Shown piece by piece: positions 8,858 to 17,710 of a stretch of DNA of 64,000 bases. Source of the stretch: Gammaproteobacteria bacterium (GTDB lineage: Bacteria; Pseudomonadota; Gammaproteobacteria; SZUA-229). The notes under the pieces were generated by a model. The model ran no database searches. It worked only from the letters and a program-made list of their open reading frames with translations, and was not told the DNA's origin. The stretch spans positions 1 to 64,000 of the forward strand of contig JAPHSS010000010.1 in assembly GCA_026195255.1 (NCBI GenBank), in the 5' to 3' direction. A program made the position numbers and the translations under genes. How positions within the stretch are numbered: position 1 is the first letter of the stretch; the number at the start of each line of letters is the position of its first letter.

Positions 8858-9778
8858 TCAGGCAACTGAATCCAGCAGTTTAGACAGCCCCTCTTTTAAT
8901 TCAGTTTCTGCTACCACTTTCAACTCATTGTTCATTCTTGACGGATCAGCTAATGAGTGGACTATATCCCCTTCTCTTGGCTCACCATGAGTGTAGTCAG
9001 CTTTATTTCCCGATACTTCAGATAAAACATTGATCAAATCCAGTAGTGATGTTTTCTTACCCGTAGCAACATTAACAGCACCGTGATATGTTAGTTCTAA
9101 TGCTGCAACATTTGTTCTTGCAACATCACGCACATAAATAAAATCACGCGTGTGCTCACCATCGCCATTTACAACAAACGGTAGTTGATCTTTAATTCGG
9201 TCCATAAATAATGCTATAACGCCTGCATAAGGTGATTTTGGATCTTGTCTTGGACCATATACATTAAAGAAACGCATGCCGACGGAATTAAAGTCATATA
9301 AGCGATGATATAAGTCGGCATAATCTTCGTTAAATTTTTTCTCTAAACCATAAGGTGAGAGCTGCTTCATTGGAACATCTTCGGTTAAAGGTAATACATA
9401 TGGTTCACCATAAATAGCCGCAGACGATGCGTAAACCATTTTTTTAACACCTTCATTTTTAGCTGCATCCAGTACATTTAAAAAACCAATAATATTTTGT
9501 TGCGCAGAAAACTCAGGATCTTCAAGTGATGCGACAACTGAAACCTGTGCTGCAAGGTGCACTACGTGCGTAATGCCTTTGATTACTTCTTTTACTGTTT
9601 TTGCATCTCGAATATCACCTTTAACAAATTCCATTAATGGATGCTCATCTGGTAAATTACAACGATGACCTGAAGTTAAGTTATCAAGTATACGAACATT
9701 AATTCCTTTTTCCATTAAAAGGTCAGCTGTATGTGAACCAATAAAACCGGCGCCACCTGCAATTAATACTTTTTCCAT
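8858..9778 (-). CDS. NAD-dependent epimerase/dehydratase, UDP-glucose 4-epimerase-like
   Basis: This is an extended short-chain dehydrogenase of 306 residues. The Rossmann nucleotide site GGAGFIGSH is at about residues 8-16, the catalytic serine in SSAAIYG near 118-124, and the catalytic pair Tyr-x-x-x-Lys in YGLEK near 143-147. RFFNVYGPRQ follows at about 169-178. The whole pattern is that of GalE/WbpP-type nucleotide-sugar 4-epimerases, which feed polysaccharide synthesis. The exact sugar (UDP-Glc/Gal or N-acetylated forms) cannot be decided. No glycan cluster surrounds it: purL lies upstream and a convergent unknown gene downstream. Confidence 0.85.
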   Translation of the reverse strand: MEKVLIAGGAGFIGSHTADLLMEKGINVRILDNLTSGHRCNLPDEHPLMEFVKGDIRDAKTVKEVIKGITHVVHLAAQVSVVASLEDPEFSAQQNIIGFLNVLDAAKNEGVKKMVYASSAAIYGEPYVLPLTEDVPMKQLSPYGLEKKFNEDYADLYHRLYDFNSVGMRFFNVYGPRQDPKSPYAGVIALFMDRIKDQLPFVVNGDGEHTRDFIYVRDVARTNVAALELTYHGAVNVATGKKTSLLDLINVLSEVSGNKADYTHGEPREGDIVHSLADPSRMNNELKVVAETELKEGLSKLLDSVA

Positions 9779-9801
9779 AATTTTCCTTTATTTTAAACTG
9801 A

Positions 9802-9967
9802 TTTGACACAGCGGCACAGAGACTCAGAGATTTTTAATATCATATCCAGGATTGCAGTTTAAGTATAAAAATGACTTTTTCTAGAAGCCAGCAGATTCAT
9901 ACTTTGTCTGTAATGTTAGAAACAATTATTTTAAGAGAACTCTGTGTCTCATCGCCTCTGCGTCAAA
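9802..9967. repeat. Imperfect inverted-repeat pair between purL and the epimerase gene
   Basis: A 28-base segment at 9802-9829 matches the reverse complement of 9940-9967 at about 22 of 28 positions (core TTTGAC.CAG.GG and CAGAG). The arms are separated by about 110 bp. The right arm ends 4 bp before the purL stop codon, read on the minus strand. It could fold as a long stem after the purL transcript or be a decayed mobile-repeat scar. Confidence 0.45.
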
Positions 9968-9971
9968 AAAT

Positions 9972-12900
9972 CTAACCAGCCCAAACACGGGCATTTCTAA
10001 ACATACGCATCCATGGGCTATCTTCATCCCATTCTTGCGGGTGCCATGAATGCTGGACACTTCTAAACACACGCTCAGGGTGTGGCATCATAATCGTTAC
10101 GCGACCATCATCAGTTGTAAAACCCGTTAAACCATCCGCAGAACCATTCGGGTTTAACGGATAGGTTTCAGTTGCTTCACCATAATGGTTAACAAAGCGC
10201 ATGGCCTGATGACTTGCATTGATATCAGCACCTCCCTTAAATTCTGCACGACCTTCACCATGAGCAACGGCAATAGGCATTTTTGAACCCGCCATACCCT
10301 GTAAAAACAGGGAAGGTGATTCAAGTATTTCTACTGTACTGAAACGCGCTTCAAACTGCTCTGATAAATTACGCACAAAATGAGGCCAGTGCTCAGCACC
10401 AGGAATTAATTCTTTAATGTTCGCCATCATCTGACAGCCATTACATACGCCTAATGCAAAACTGTCATTTCGTTGAAAAAACGCACTGAATTCATCACGG
10501 GCTCTTTCATTAAATAAAATGGTTTTAGCCCAGCCTTCACCAGCACCTAACACATCACCGTATGAAAAACCGCCACAGGCAACGAGCCCTTTAAAATCAT
10601 TTAATGAAACACGACCAGACAAAATGTCACTCATGTGAACGTCAAAACTTTCAAAACCCGCATGATCAAATGCAGCCGCCATTTCGATTTGCCCGTTTAC
10701 ACCCTGCTCACGTAAAATAGCCATTTTAGGCTTTACATTGGTTGCTATAAACGGTGCTGATACATTTTCATTAATATCAAAACTTAGTATGGGTGATATA
10801 CCGGGATCTTTTTCATCTAAAATTAAATCAAATTCCTGCTGTGCGCATTGTGGATTGTCACGCAGGCTTTGCATCTGATAAGTTGTTTCAGACCAGGTAC
10901 GCTGTAAATTAATTCGTGACTCTTCAAAAACAGGTTCTACGTCATTGAAGAATCGAATTGTGTCTTTTTCATTAGTGGTGCCGATAACATAACTGTGATC
11001 ACCTAAACCATTTGCTTTTAAGTCATTAATAATGAACTCAGCATCACTGGCCTCAATCTGAATGACTGCACCCAGCTCTTCATTAAATAAAGCTGCCATT
11101 ATATCTTCTGACATACCGGCAACATCAATGCTCACACCACAGTGACCCGCAAAAGACATTTCACAAAGTGTTGTAAATAAACCACCGTCAGAACGATCAT
11201 GATAGGCTAAAATTTTACCCTGGTGATTTAGATCCTGAATGACAGAAAAAAAGCTTTTCAATAATTCAGGTTTGTCTAAATCTGCAGGTATATCGCCAAT
11301 TTGCTTATATACCTGCGCAAGCGCTGAACCACCTAAACGGTTTTTACCTTCACCCAGATCAATTAAAACTAATAATGTACCGGGTTTGTTTTTCAACTGT
11401 GGTGTCATAGTGCTACGCACGTCAGTGACCGGGGCAAATGCAGTAATTACTAATGATAAAGGCGCAGTAACTGAACGCTCTTCACCATCTTGTTGCCACA
11501 CGGTTTTCATCGACATAGAGTCTTTACCGACAGGAATAGCTATACCTAAATCCGGGCATAACTCCATACCCACCGCTTTCACTGTGTCGTATAAAATAGC
11601 ATCTTCACCCGGATGTCCCGCAGGTGCCATCCAGTTTGCGGAAAGTTTTATATCACCCAGTTTATTTATAGCACTGGCGGCTATATTGGTAATCGCTTCA
11701 CCTACTGCCATACGCCCGGATGCAGCACCATCTAATAAAGCAATCGGCGAACGTTCACCGATTGCCATAGCTTCACCACTATGTACATTAAAGGATGTCG
11801 TGGTTACCGCCACATCAGAAACCGGAACCTGCCACGGGCCGACCATCTGATCACGCGCAACTTGTCCGCTAACACTTCGGTCGCCAATGCTAATTAAAAA
11901 TGTTTTATTCGCAACAGACGGTAAATTTAAAACCCGATTTACTGCTTCTTTAATATCAATATCTTTTGTTGTAAACGCTTTATGCTTTACACTTTCATGT
12001 TTTACATCACGCAACATTTTAGGTGGCTTGCCCAATAAAACATCTAATGGCATATCAACCGGATAATTATTAAAATGTTTATCGTGAACTTTTAATTCTT
12101 TGGCTTGCGTTGTTAAACCTAATACCGCATATGGACAACGTTCACGTTCACAGTGAGCTTTAAATTCTTCTAACCTGTCTTCTGCAATGGCCAGTGCATA
12201 ACGCTCCTGAGATTCATTACTCCAGATTTCCATAGGTGACATGCCGGGCTCATCAATATGCACCTCGCGCAGTTCAAACTCGGCCCCACGACCACCGTCA
12301 TTAACTAACTCGGGTAATGCATTTGAAATACCACCGGCACCCACATCGTGAATCCAGACAATCGGGTTATCACTTTGAGCCCAACAACGATCGATCACTT
12401 CCTGACAACGACGTTCCATCTCGGGATTACCCCGTTGCACTGAAGCAAAGTCAAGATTTTCAGCGCTTTCGCCTGAAGCCATAGATGATGCGGCACCGCC
12501 ACCTAGACCAATTAACATCGCCGGCCCGCCGAGTAAAACAATCGGCGTGCCCACTGGCATTTCTATCATATCAATATGCTCTTTACGCATATTACCGAAA
12601 CCACCCGCCAACATAATTGGTTTGTGATAACCGCGAATCTCGTCTCCATCTGTACCTGGTGTTTTTTCTTCAAATGTTCTGAAATAACCGTTGATATTCG
12701 GACGCCCAAATTCATTATTAAATGCCGCAGCGCCTAATGGGCCTTCAACCATAATATCCAGTGCGGAAACAATTCTATCGGGTTTACCGTTATCTGTTTC
12801 CCACGCTTGTGAGAAACCGGGAATTTGTAAGTTTGAAACAGAGAAACCACATAAACCAGCTTTAGGTTTAGAGCCACGCCCGGTTGCACCCTCGTCACGT

Positions 12901-13850
12901 ATTTCACCACCGGAACCCGTTGCAGCGCCCGCGAAGGGTGAGATAGCAGTAGGATGGTTATGGGTTTCCACCTTCATTAAGATAGGCATAGATTCCTGAT
13001 GCCACGTATATTCTCCATTTGGCCCATCAGCAAAAAAACGACCCGCTGTATTACCTTCAATAACTGATGAGTTATCGTGATAGGCACTAAGAATATTTTC
13101 TGGTGATTTATTATAGGTATTACGAATCATGTCAAACAGAGATATATCCTGCTCTTTTCCATCAATTACCCAATCAGCATTAAAGATTTTGTGACGACAA
13201 TGCTCCGAGTTTGCCTGAGCAAACATCATTAGCTCTGCATCACTCGGGTTACGCCCTATGGATTTAAAATACTCAAGCAAGTAGTCAATTTCATCGACTG
13301 ATAAAGCCAGCCCGAGCTCGGTATTAGCTGTTACTAAGGCATCTCGACCACCACCCATTACATCGACATGACTACCTTCTTTAGGCTCCGATTTATCAAA
13401 TAAAGCGGAGGCTGACGCAAAATCAGACAATACCATTTCAGTCATACGATCATGAATCAAAGATTTTATGGACAGCATATCTGAATCACTAAAACTGCCT
13501 GATTCCGTCTCTATATAATATGCAACACCTCTCTCAAGCCTTTTTATAGAGCCTAAACCACAATGATCGGCGATTTCTGTTGCTTTGGAAGCCCAGGGAG
13601 AGATAGTGCCAAACCGTGGAATAACCAGGAATAAGTCACCTTCATGCTCCTGAGCAGTAAAAGCCGGCCCGTAAGTTAATAACTTACTCAGAACTTTTGA
13701 CTGATCTGCTGATAAATTGCCCTCAATATCGGCAAAATGCACAAATTCAGCCTGTACATTTGATATAGTGGGAACCTTAGATTTAAGCTGAGAAAGTAAC
13801 TTTTCTACGCGAAAAGTAGATAACGCGGGGGATCCACGGAAATATTGCAT
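9972..13850 (-). CDS. purL: Phosphoribosylformylglycinamidine synthase (large single-chain)
   Basis: PurL converts formylglycinamide ribonucleotide, glutamine and ATP to FGAM in purine synthesis, in the cytoplasm. The 1292-residue length is that of the single-chain gammaproteobacterial enzyme. The N-terminal domain opens with [12 protein letters not shown]. The FGAM synthase core includes [11 protein letters not shown] near 214 and [13 protein letters not shown] near 300, the ATP-site signature of the PurM/PurL superfamily. The C-terminal class I glutaminase has its Cys nucleophile in GVCNGCQMM near 1133 and the His-Glu pair in HPERVFRS near 1260. It is transcribed alone. Divergent ssrA starts about 160 bp upstream. 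Confidence 0.98.
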   Translation of the reverse strand: MQYFRGSPALSTFRVEKLLSQLKSKVPTISNVQAEFVHFADIEGNLSADQSKVLSKLLTYGPAFTAQEHEGDLFLVIPRFGTISPWASKATEIADHCGLGSIKRLERGVAYYIETESGSFSDSDMLSIKSLIHDRMTEMVLSDFASASALFDKSEPKEGSHVDVMGGGRDALVTANTELGLALSVDEIDYLLEYFKSIGRNPSDAELMMFAQANSEHCRHKIFNADWVIDGKEQDISLFDMIRNTYNKSPENILSAYHDNSSVIEGNTAGRFFADGPNGEYTWHQESMPILMKVETHNHPTAISPFAGAATGSGGEIRDEGATGRGSKPKAGLCGFSVSNLQIPGFSQAWETDNGKPDRIVSALDIMVEGPLGAAAFNNEFGRPNINGYFRTFEEKTPGTDGDEIRGYHKPIMLAGGFGNMRKEHIDMIEMPVGTPIVLLGGPAMLIGLGGGAASSMASGESAENLDFASVQRGNPEMERRCQEVIDRCWAQSDNPIVWIHDVGAGGISNALPELVNDGGRGAEFELREVHIDEPGMSPMEIWSNESQERYALAIAEDRLEEFKAHCERERCPYAVLGLTTQAKELKVHDKHFNNYPVDMPLDVLLGKPPKMLRDVKHESVKHKAFTTKDIDIKEAVNRVLNLPSVANKTFLISIGDRSVSGQVARDQMVGPWQVPVSDVAVTTTSFNVHSGEAMAIGERSPIALLDGAASGRMAVGEAITNIAASAINKLGDIKLSANWMAPAGHPGEDAILYDTVKAVGMELCPDLGIAIPVGKDSMSMKTVWQQDGEERSVTAPLSLVITAFAPVTDVRSTMTPQLKNKPGTLLVLIDLGEGKNRLGGSALAQVYKQIGDIPADLDKPELLKSFFSVIQDLNHQGKILAYHDRSDGGLFTTLCEMSFAGHCGVSIDVAGMSEDIMAALFNEELGAVIQIEASDAEFIINDLKANGLGDHSYVIGTTNEKDTIRFFNDVEPVFEESRINLQRTWSETTYQMQSLRDNPQCAQQEFDLILDEKDPGISPILSFDINENVSAPFIATNVKPKMAILREQGVNGQIEMAAAFDHAGFESFDVHMSDILSGRVSLNDFKGLVACGGFSYGDVLGAGEGWAKTILFNERARDEFSAFFQRNDSFALGVCNGCQMMANIKELIPGAEHWPHFVRNLSEQFEARFSTVEILESPSLFLQGMAGSKMPIAVAHGEGRAEFKGGADINASHQAMRFVNHYGEATETYPLNPNGSADGLTGFTTDDGRVTIMMPHPERVFRSVQHSWHPQEWDEDSPWMRMFRNARVWAG

Positions 13851-13989
13851 TTATGGCCTCAATAACAAATCAAATTAGCCCTTATTTTTCAAATTATTCG
13901 TTATTTATCTGAAAATTAAGAGATTTATATAAGGTTGTGAATTTTAAAGCAATGTACGAACTATCGCTACCAATCGATGTCATATAGGA

Positions 13990-13995
13990 TATAAT
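13990..13995 (+). promoter_or_regulatory. Putative -10 box of ssrA
   Basis: A perfect TATAAT lies 14 bp before the mature tmRNA 5' end, which fits a short RNase P-cleaved leader. No convincing -35 is visible at the usual distance. Confidence 0.5.
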
Positions 13996-14008
13996 ATATA
14001 AACCTATT

Positions 14009-14372
14009 GGGGGTGACATGGCTTCGACGTGGGTTGTGAACCCACTGGTGCATGTCGAGGGGCAGAGTACCTCGTAAATCTAACTGCAAACTTTTAGTTG
14101 CCAACGACGACAACTACGCAATCGCTGCCTAAACACCAGTAGATTGCCTTCCGGCCAATGCTTGCTTGTAGGCGTTGGATTTCGGGAGTCATCCTATACA
14201 AGATCGTGATCTGATCGGCCTGAGGCCAGAACACTAAAACTTAAACGGGCTCGTTGATCAAAATCCTGTTCCGCCGGAGTTTGTGATATTAAATTAAAAG
14301 GCGAAAACTAAACATGTAGACCCAGTGGCAGATCGCTTGCGGACGGGGGTTCAATTCCCCCCACCTCCACCA
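14009..14372 (+). ncRNA. ssrA: Transfer-messenger RNA (tmRNA)
   Basis: The 364-base gene begins GGGGGTGACATGGCTTCGAC and ends with the T-arm GGGGGTTCAATTCCCCC followed by ACCTCCACCA. The 5' GGGGGUG pairs with 3' CACCUCC (one G-U) to make the 7-bp acceptor stem. The tag reading frame at 14100-14132 encodes ANDDNYAIAA followed by TAA, close to the E. coli tag ANDENYALAA. The conserved TTAGTT-like element stands before the resume codon. The near-3' segment AACTAAACATGTAGA is the family hallmark. It works with SmpB to release stalled ribosomes and mark the nascent chain for ClpXP. Followed directly by an intrinsic terminator. Confidence 0.98.
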
Positions 14373-14376
14373 ATAT

Positions 14377-14411
14377 AAAAAAGGCCCCCTGTTTTTCAGG
14401 GGGCCTTTTTT
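14377..14411 (+). terminator. Intrinsic terminator of ssrA
   Basis: The stem ggccccct/agggggcc (14383-14390 and 14398-14405) with loop gtttttc is flanked by an A-run before it and a T-run after it. It starts five bases after the CCA end of the tmRNA. The A/T flanks make it able to act in both directions. Confidence 0.92.
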
Positions 14412-14488
14412 ATGCACAGGACGTGCGGTATCTTAAAAATGCAGGAGCAATTTTTAATGATATTGGTAGAGATGGGCGGATGCGAACC
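14404..14488. repeat. Direct repeat after ssrA, copy 1
   Basis: An 85-base segment is repeated at 14648-14732, exactly 244 bp downstream. The last 68 bases (from 14421) are identical and the first 17 differ at a few positions. It overlaps the T-run of the ssrA terminator. Inside is an imperfect hairpin (ttaaaaatgc...gcaatttttaa). Read on the minus strand its inner end resembles a tRNA 3' end: a T-arm-like TTCGCAT flanked by G- and C-rich strands, then CATCTCTACCA. Position 58 of the T-loop is C instead of the near-invariant A, and no matching 5' half was found, so it is not an intact tRNA. Confidence 0.8.
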
Positions 14489-14585
14489 CCCAATGGGTTC
14501 AAAAAATCGTCTGGAACGATTTTTAACATAGTCATCGCTTTTCATGACTATGGCCCCGAAGGGGTGAAACACAGGGATGTGTTTC
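14484..14585. repeat. Row of five consecutive hairpins between the direct repeats
   Basis: Adjacent perfect inverted repeats occupy nearly all of this stretch. They are: gaaccc/gggttc (14484-14500); aaaaatcgt/acgattttt (14502-14524, 9 bp, 5-base loop); catagtcat/atgactatg (14527-14552, 9 bp, 8-base loop); cccc/gggg (14554-14564); and gaaacaca/tgtgtttc (14566-14585, 8 bp, 4-base loop). This is far denser than chance and implies selection for RNA or cruciform structure, or insertion of a structured element. No protein is plausible here. Confidence 0.7.
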
Positions 14586-14647
14586 ATAATTCCCCTCTAC
14601 AAATTACCAAAATAGCCATCACCCAAATCACCCTGTATTTCAAAAGC

Positions 14648-14732
14648 CCTCTTTTATGCACCGAACGTGCGGTATCTTAAAAATGCAGGAGCAATTTTTA
14701 ATGATATTGGTAGAGATGGGCGGATGCGAACC
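14648..14732. repeat. Direct repeat after ssrA, copy 2
   Basis: This is the second copy of the 85-base repeat described at 14404-14488. In this copy the minus-strand T-arm-like stem is better (GGTGG/CCGCC with one G-U). No acceptor partner for CATCTCT could be found in the following 100 bases on that strand. Between the copies, 14586-14647 holds nothing else recognisable. Confidence 0.8.
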
Positions 14733-14842
14733 ACCATTTCTTACTGTGGGTTTCCAGATAGATAGACAGTGAGATTAAATTTGCTACCAGCAAGAATTGA
14801 GCAGAGTCACTCATCACTCTGCCAATCTGATCGGAATTACCA

Positions 14843-14887
14843 CATGGGACAGGGCGCTAAAAAGCACCGGACTGTCCCTGATGGTCA
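14843..14887. repeat. Half-size member of the palindromic repeat family (element D)
   Basis: The segment catgggacagggcgct, then aaaa, then agcaccggactgtccctg resembles one arm of the elements at 30.5, 55.8 and 58.0 kb (gggacag...gcgc-A/T run-gc...gtccc). Only one arm is present, itself an imperfect hairpin (GGGACAG/CTGTCCC outer stem). The gaps 14733-14842 and 14888-15127 show no gene. Short ORFs across them look like artefacts. Confidence 0.5.
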
Positions 14888-15127
14888 TGTTCCAGAGCAG
14901 GGTATATTTTCACGGGCAAATTATAAGCAGGAATTAACCGTTTTATATACTTGATGTTTTGTGCCCTGCTATAGCTCGCCACCCTTCCCATCGACCAATG
15001 TCGTAACATCATCATAATCATAAACTTAGATAACCCGTCACGCTGAAATAAACAAATACTACCATTCAGCTGCATCTTAAATAGATCATGCTATTCTAAT
15101 ATGTATATTTAACTTTTCGGTCCACTG

Positions 15128-17455
15128 ATGAACAAATCAAAGTTACGGAAATCCGAGTCTTTTTACATTTTGACACTCGGTTTCAGTTTTTTAATACTAC
15201 TACTCACCTTCTTTGCTTATAGCAGCCTTGAGCAAATGAAAATCTCTCACGAAACCATAGAAGGTAGTAATAGGGCCAGTGACAAGATGAAGCTAATTGT
15301 TGAGCTTATAGAAACAGCTCGCACACGAACCCGCTTAACATTAGAAATGAGCTACGAGGGTGATGCATTTATAAAAGACGATATTAGTATGTCGCTCGAT
15401 AAATACTCTTTACAGTTTAGAAAATTACGTCAACAATTAATCGACTTGGGCCTGACTGAAAATGAAAGAAAAATCATGTTAGCTATAGATGAATCTATTG
15501 TACCCGCACTAAGCCAACAAAGGCAGGCAGCCCAAATGGCTCTCAGCAACGATATAGAAGACATTAAAAAAGCTCAGAAGGTTATGATTCAAAACGTGTA
15601 CCCCCTGCAACGTAAAATCATTGATAATTTCATGAGTTTATTAAACTATCAGAAAAATATAATTTTTGAATCAAGGGAAAAAGCATCAGTCCAGTATAAA
15701 AAATCTTATAAACTTCAAAGTACGATTTTTATTATAATTTTACTATCTGCATTAATGGTAGCTTTTTATGTTATCCGACGCAGTTTTATCATAGAGAAAG
15801 AGTTGTTTCTTGAAAAAGAAAAAGCTGAAATCACCTTACGAAGCGTGGGTGATGCAATCATCACAACCAATAAAGATGGCATGGTCGACTACCTGAACCC
15901 TGTTGCTGAAAAACTCACTGGCTACATCACACATGACATTGTCGGAAAACCTATAACTGAAATATATAAGGCATATGATCAAACCAATGAGCGATGGTTA
16001 GCTGACTGCATAATGAACTATTTAAAACATGGTAGTTACAATATGCCGTCTAATGACATTATTCTTTATGATTCAAATGACGAATTAATCGATATATCAC
16101 AGACCATCGCACCAATTCAGGACACTAACGACAATGTATTAGGCACAATCACTACTTTCCAGGACATCAGCAAAGAAAAATTACTCGCCAAACGTATAGA
16201 ACACCAGGCACAACACGATGCTTTAACGGGGTTACTTAACCGAAGGGAATTTGAAAACAAAGTAGAGCAATCATTAATACTCTATTCCGAAGGCACCACA
16301 CATGCTTTATGTGTAATGGATTTAGATCGATTTAAAATTGTTAATGATACATTAGGTCATACCGCCGGTGATGAGCTGTTAAAACAAATTTCCGCAAAGA
16401 TACAAAAACTATTAAGAAAGACCGATTTATTCGCGCGCATTGGTGGTGATGAATTTGCCCTGTTTTTATCTAATATCGATCAAAGTAAAGCTGAAGAAAT
16501 TGTAGAAAAAATATTAAACGAAGTACGCGAATATCAGTTTGTCTGGGGCAATAAAGCATTTAGAATTGGTGCAAGTATTGGTCTGGTTGACGCACCTGCA
16601 CAGGTATCAAATTATGAAAATTTATATCACGCAGCTGACACCGCATGTTACATGGCAAAACACGAAGGCCGCGACCGGTTTCATACCGTTACCTATGACG
16701 ATAAAAACGTTACTGAGAAACGTGAACAAACACAATGGGTTAACCGAATTAATGACGCGTTAAGCGAAAACCGCTTTACGCTTTATTGTCAGGACATTAT
16801 TCCACTGCATAATGACCGAAATTTAAAAACACATAAGGAAGTGCTTATTCGTATGTTAGACAAGGATGATAAAATCATACCTCCAATGGCTTTTATTCCG
16901 CCTGCTGAAAGATACAACCTTATGCCACAGCTCGATGACTGGGTAATCAAAAACGTACTTAAGCAACTTGAGGCAGATACCACCGCTTCAATATATGCTG
17001 TAAACCTGTCAGGACAAAGTTTAGCTGACAATAAATTTACACAACGAACCATAGAAACACTTAAAAACAAACAAGTTCAACATCAACGCCTCTGTTTTGA
17101 AATTACCGAAACTTCAGCTATAGCCAATTTACAAAATGCCACTGAATTTTTAAGCCAGTTACAGGAGCTCGGTTGTTACACTGCCCTGGATGACTTCGGC
17201 AGCGGCTTAAGCTCGTTTGGCTATTTGAGAAGCCTGCCTATTAACTATTTGAAAATAGATGGTATGTTTATTAAGCAAATTGTAGAAGACGAAACCTCAC
17301 GTGTAATGGTAGAAGCCATAAATTCCATTGGTCACACGATGAACTTAAAAACCATTGCTGAATTTGTAGAGGACAAAGCGATTAGTGACTTACTGAAAGA
17401 TATGGGCGTAGATTATGCGCAGGGTTATTATTATGGAAAGCCGCAACCCATGTAG
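15128..17455 (+). CDS. Membrane sensor with PAS, GGDEF and EAL domains
   Basis: The 775-residue protein is likely to control cyclic di-GMP. Membrane helices at about 12-32 and 195-216 enclose a helical periplasmic domain of about 160 residues. A PAS domain (about 228-345, SVGDAIITTNKDG) is followed by GGDEF (motif intact near 439, with an RKTD I-site five residues before it) and EAL (about 525-775). The EAL motif itself reads EVL near 570. The other catalytic residues are present: VNLSG, ITE, DDFGSG near 687, LKID and AEFVE. Both synthesis and hydrolysis are therefore possible; in many such proteins hydrolysis dominates. It stands alone, 255 bp before the hybrid kinase. Confidence 0.92.
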   Translation: MNKSKLRKSESFYILTLGFSFLILLLTFFAYSSLEQMKISHETIEGSNRASDKMKLIVELIETARTRTRLTLEMSYEGDAFIKDDISMSLDKYSLQFRKLRQQLIDLGLTENERKIMLAIDESIVPALSQQRQAAQMALSNDIEDIKKAQKVMIQNVYPLQRKIIDNFMSLLNYQKNIIFESREKASVQYKKSYKLQSTIFIIILLSALMVAFYVIRRSFIIEKELFLEKEKAEITLRSVGDAIITTNKDGMVDYLNPVAEKLTGYITHDIVGKPITEIYKAYDQTNERWLADCIMNYLKHGSYNMPSNDIILYDSNDELIDISQTIAPIQDTNDNVLGTITTFQDISKEKLLAKRIEHQAQHDALTGLLNRREFENKVEQSLILYSEGTTHALCVMDLDRFKIVNDTLGHTAGDELLKQISAKIQKLLRKTDLFARIGGDEFALFLSNIDQSKAEEIVEKILNEVREYQFVWGNKAFRIGASIGLVDAPAQVSNYENLYHAADTACYMAKHEGRDRFHTVTYDDKNVTEKREQTQWVNRINDALSENRFTLYCQDIIPLHNDRNLKTHKEVLIRMLDKDDKIIPPMAFIPPAERYNLMPQLDDWVIKNVLKQLEADTTASIYAVNLSGQSLADNKFTQRTIETLKNKQVQHQRLCFEITETSAIANLQNATEFLSQLQELGCYTALDDFGSGLSSFGYLRSLPINYLKIDGMFIKQIVEDETSRVMVEAINSIGHTMNLKTIAEFVEDKAISDLLKDMGVDYAQGYYYGKPQPM

Positions 17456-17710
17456 CTGCTAACTGCAGTAACCCATTTTCCAGCACAATCAACTTTTAAA
17501 AAACATCTAGCACGAGAAATTAATTAAATGAATAGCATTCAATATACTGGCTATAAATCACAGCCTGCTTTTAATTTCAAACGAGTAATATAATTTCTCT
17601 ACCTGAACACACATTATTAATGTGGTTTAAAAACTTCATATAAAACAGTACTTAGTCAACATTTATAACCTATGCTTAGTTAATTAAGTAACAATCATAA
17701 CCGAATATTT

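Noticed and set aside
11239-11850. 203-residue ORF opposite purL
   Set aside because: Antisense shadow of a highly conserved enzyme; no recognisable domain or ribosome site.
14440-14490. tRNA gene on the minus strand (T-arm-like end with ACCA)
   Set aside because: T-loop position 58 is C, the T-stem of this copy has a G-G mismatch, and no acceptor 5' strand, D-arm or anticodon arm is found upstream.
14396-14680. ORFs on both strands over the post-ssrA repeat (63 and 85 residues)
   Set aside because: They run through the hairpin row and the direct repeat, have no ribosome site, and their codons simply reflect the palindromes.
14769-15075. Short ORFs of 61 and 72 residues in the gap before the GGDEF-EAL gene
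   Set aside because: They cross the half palindromic element on opposite strands and show no protein-like pattern.
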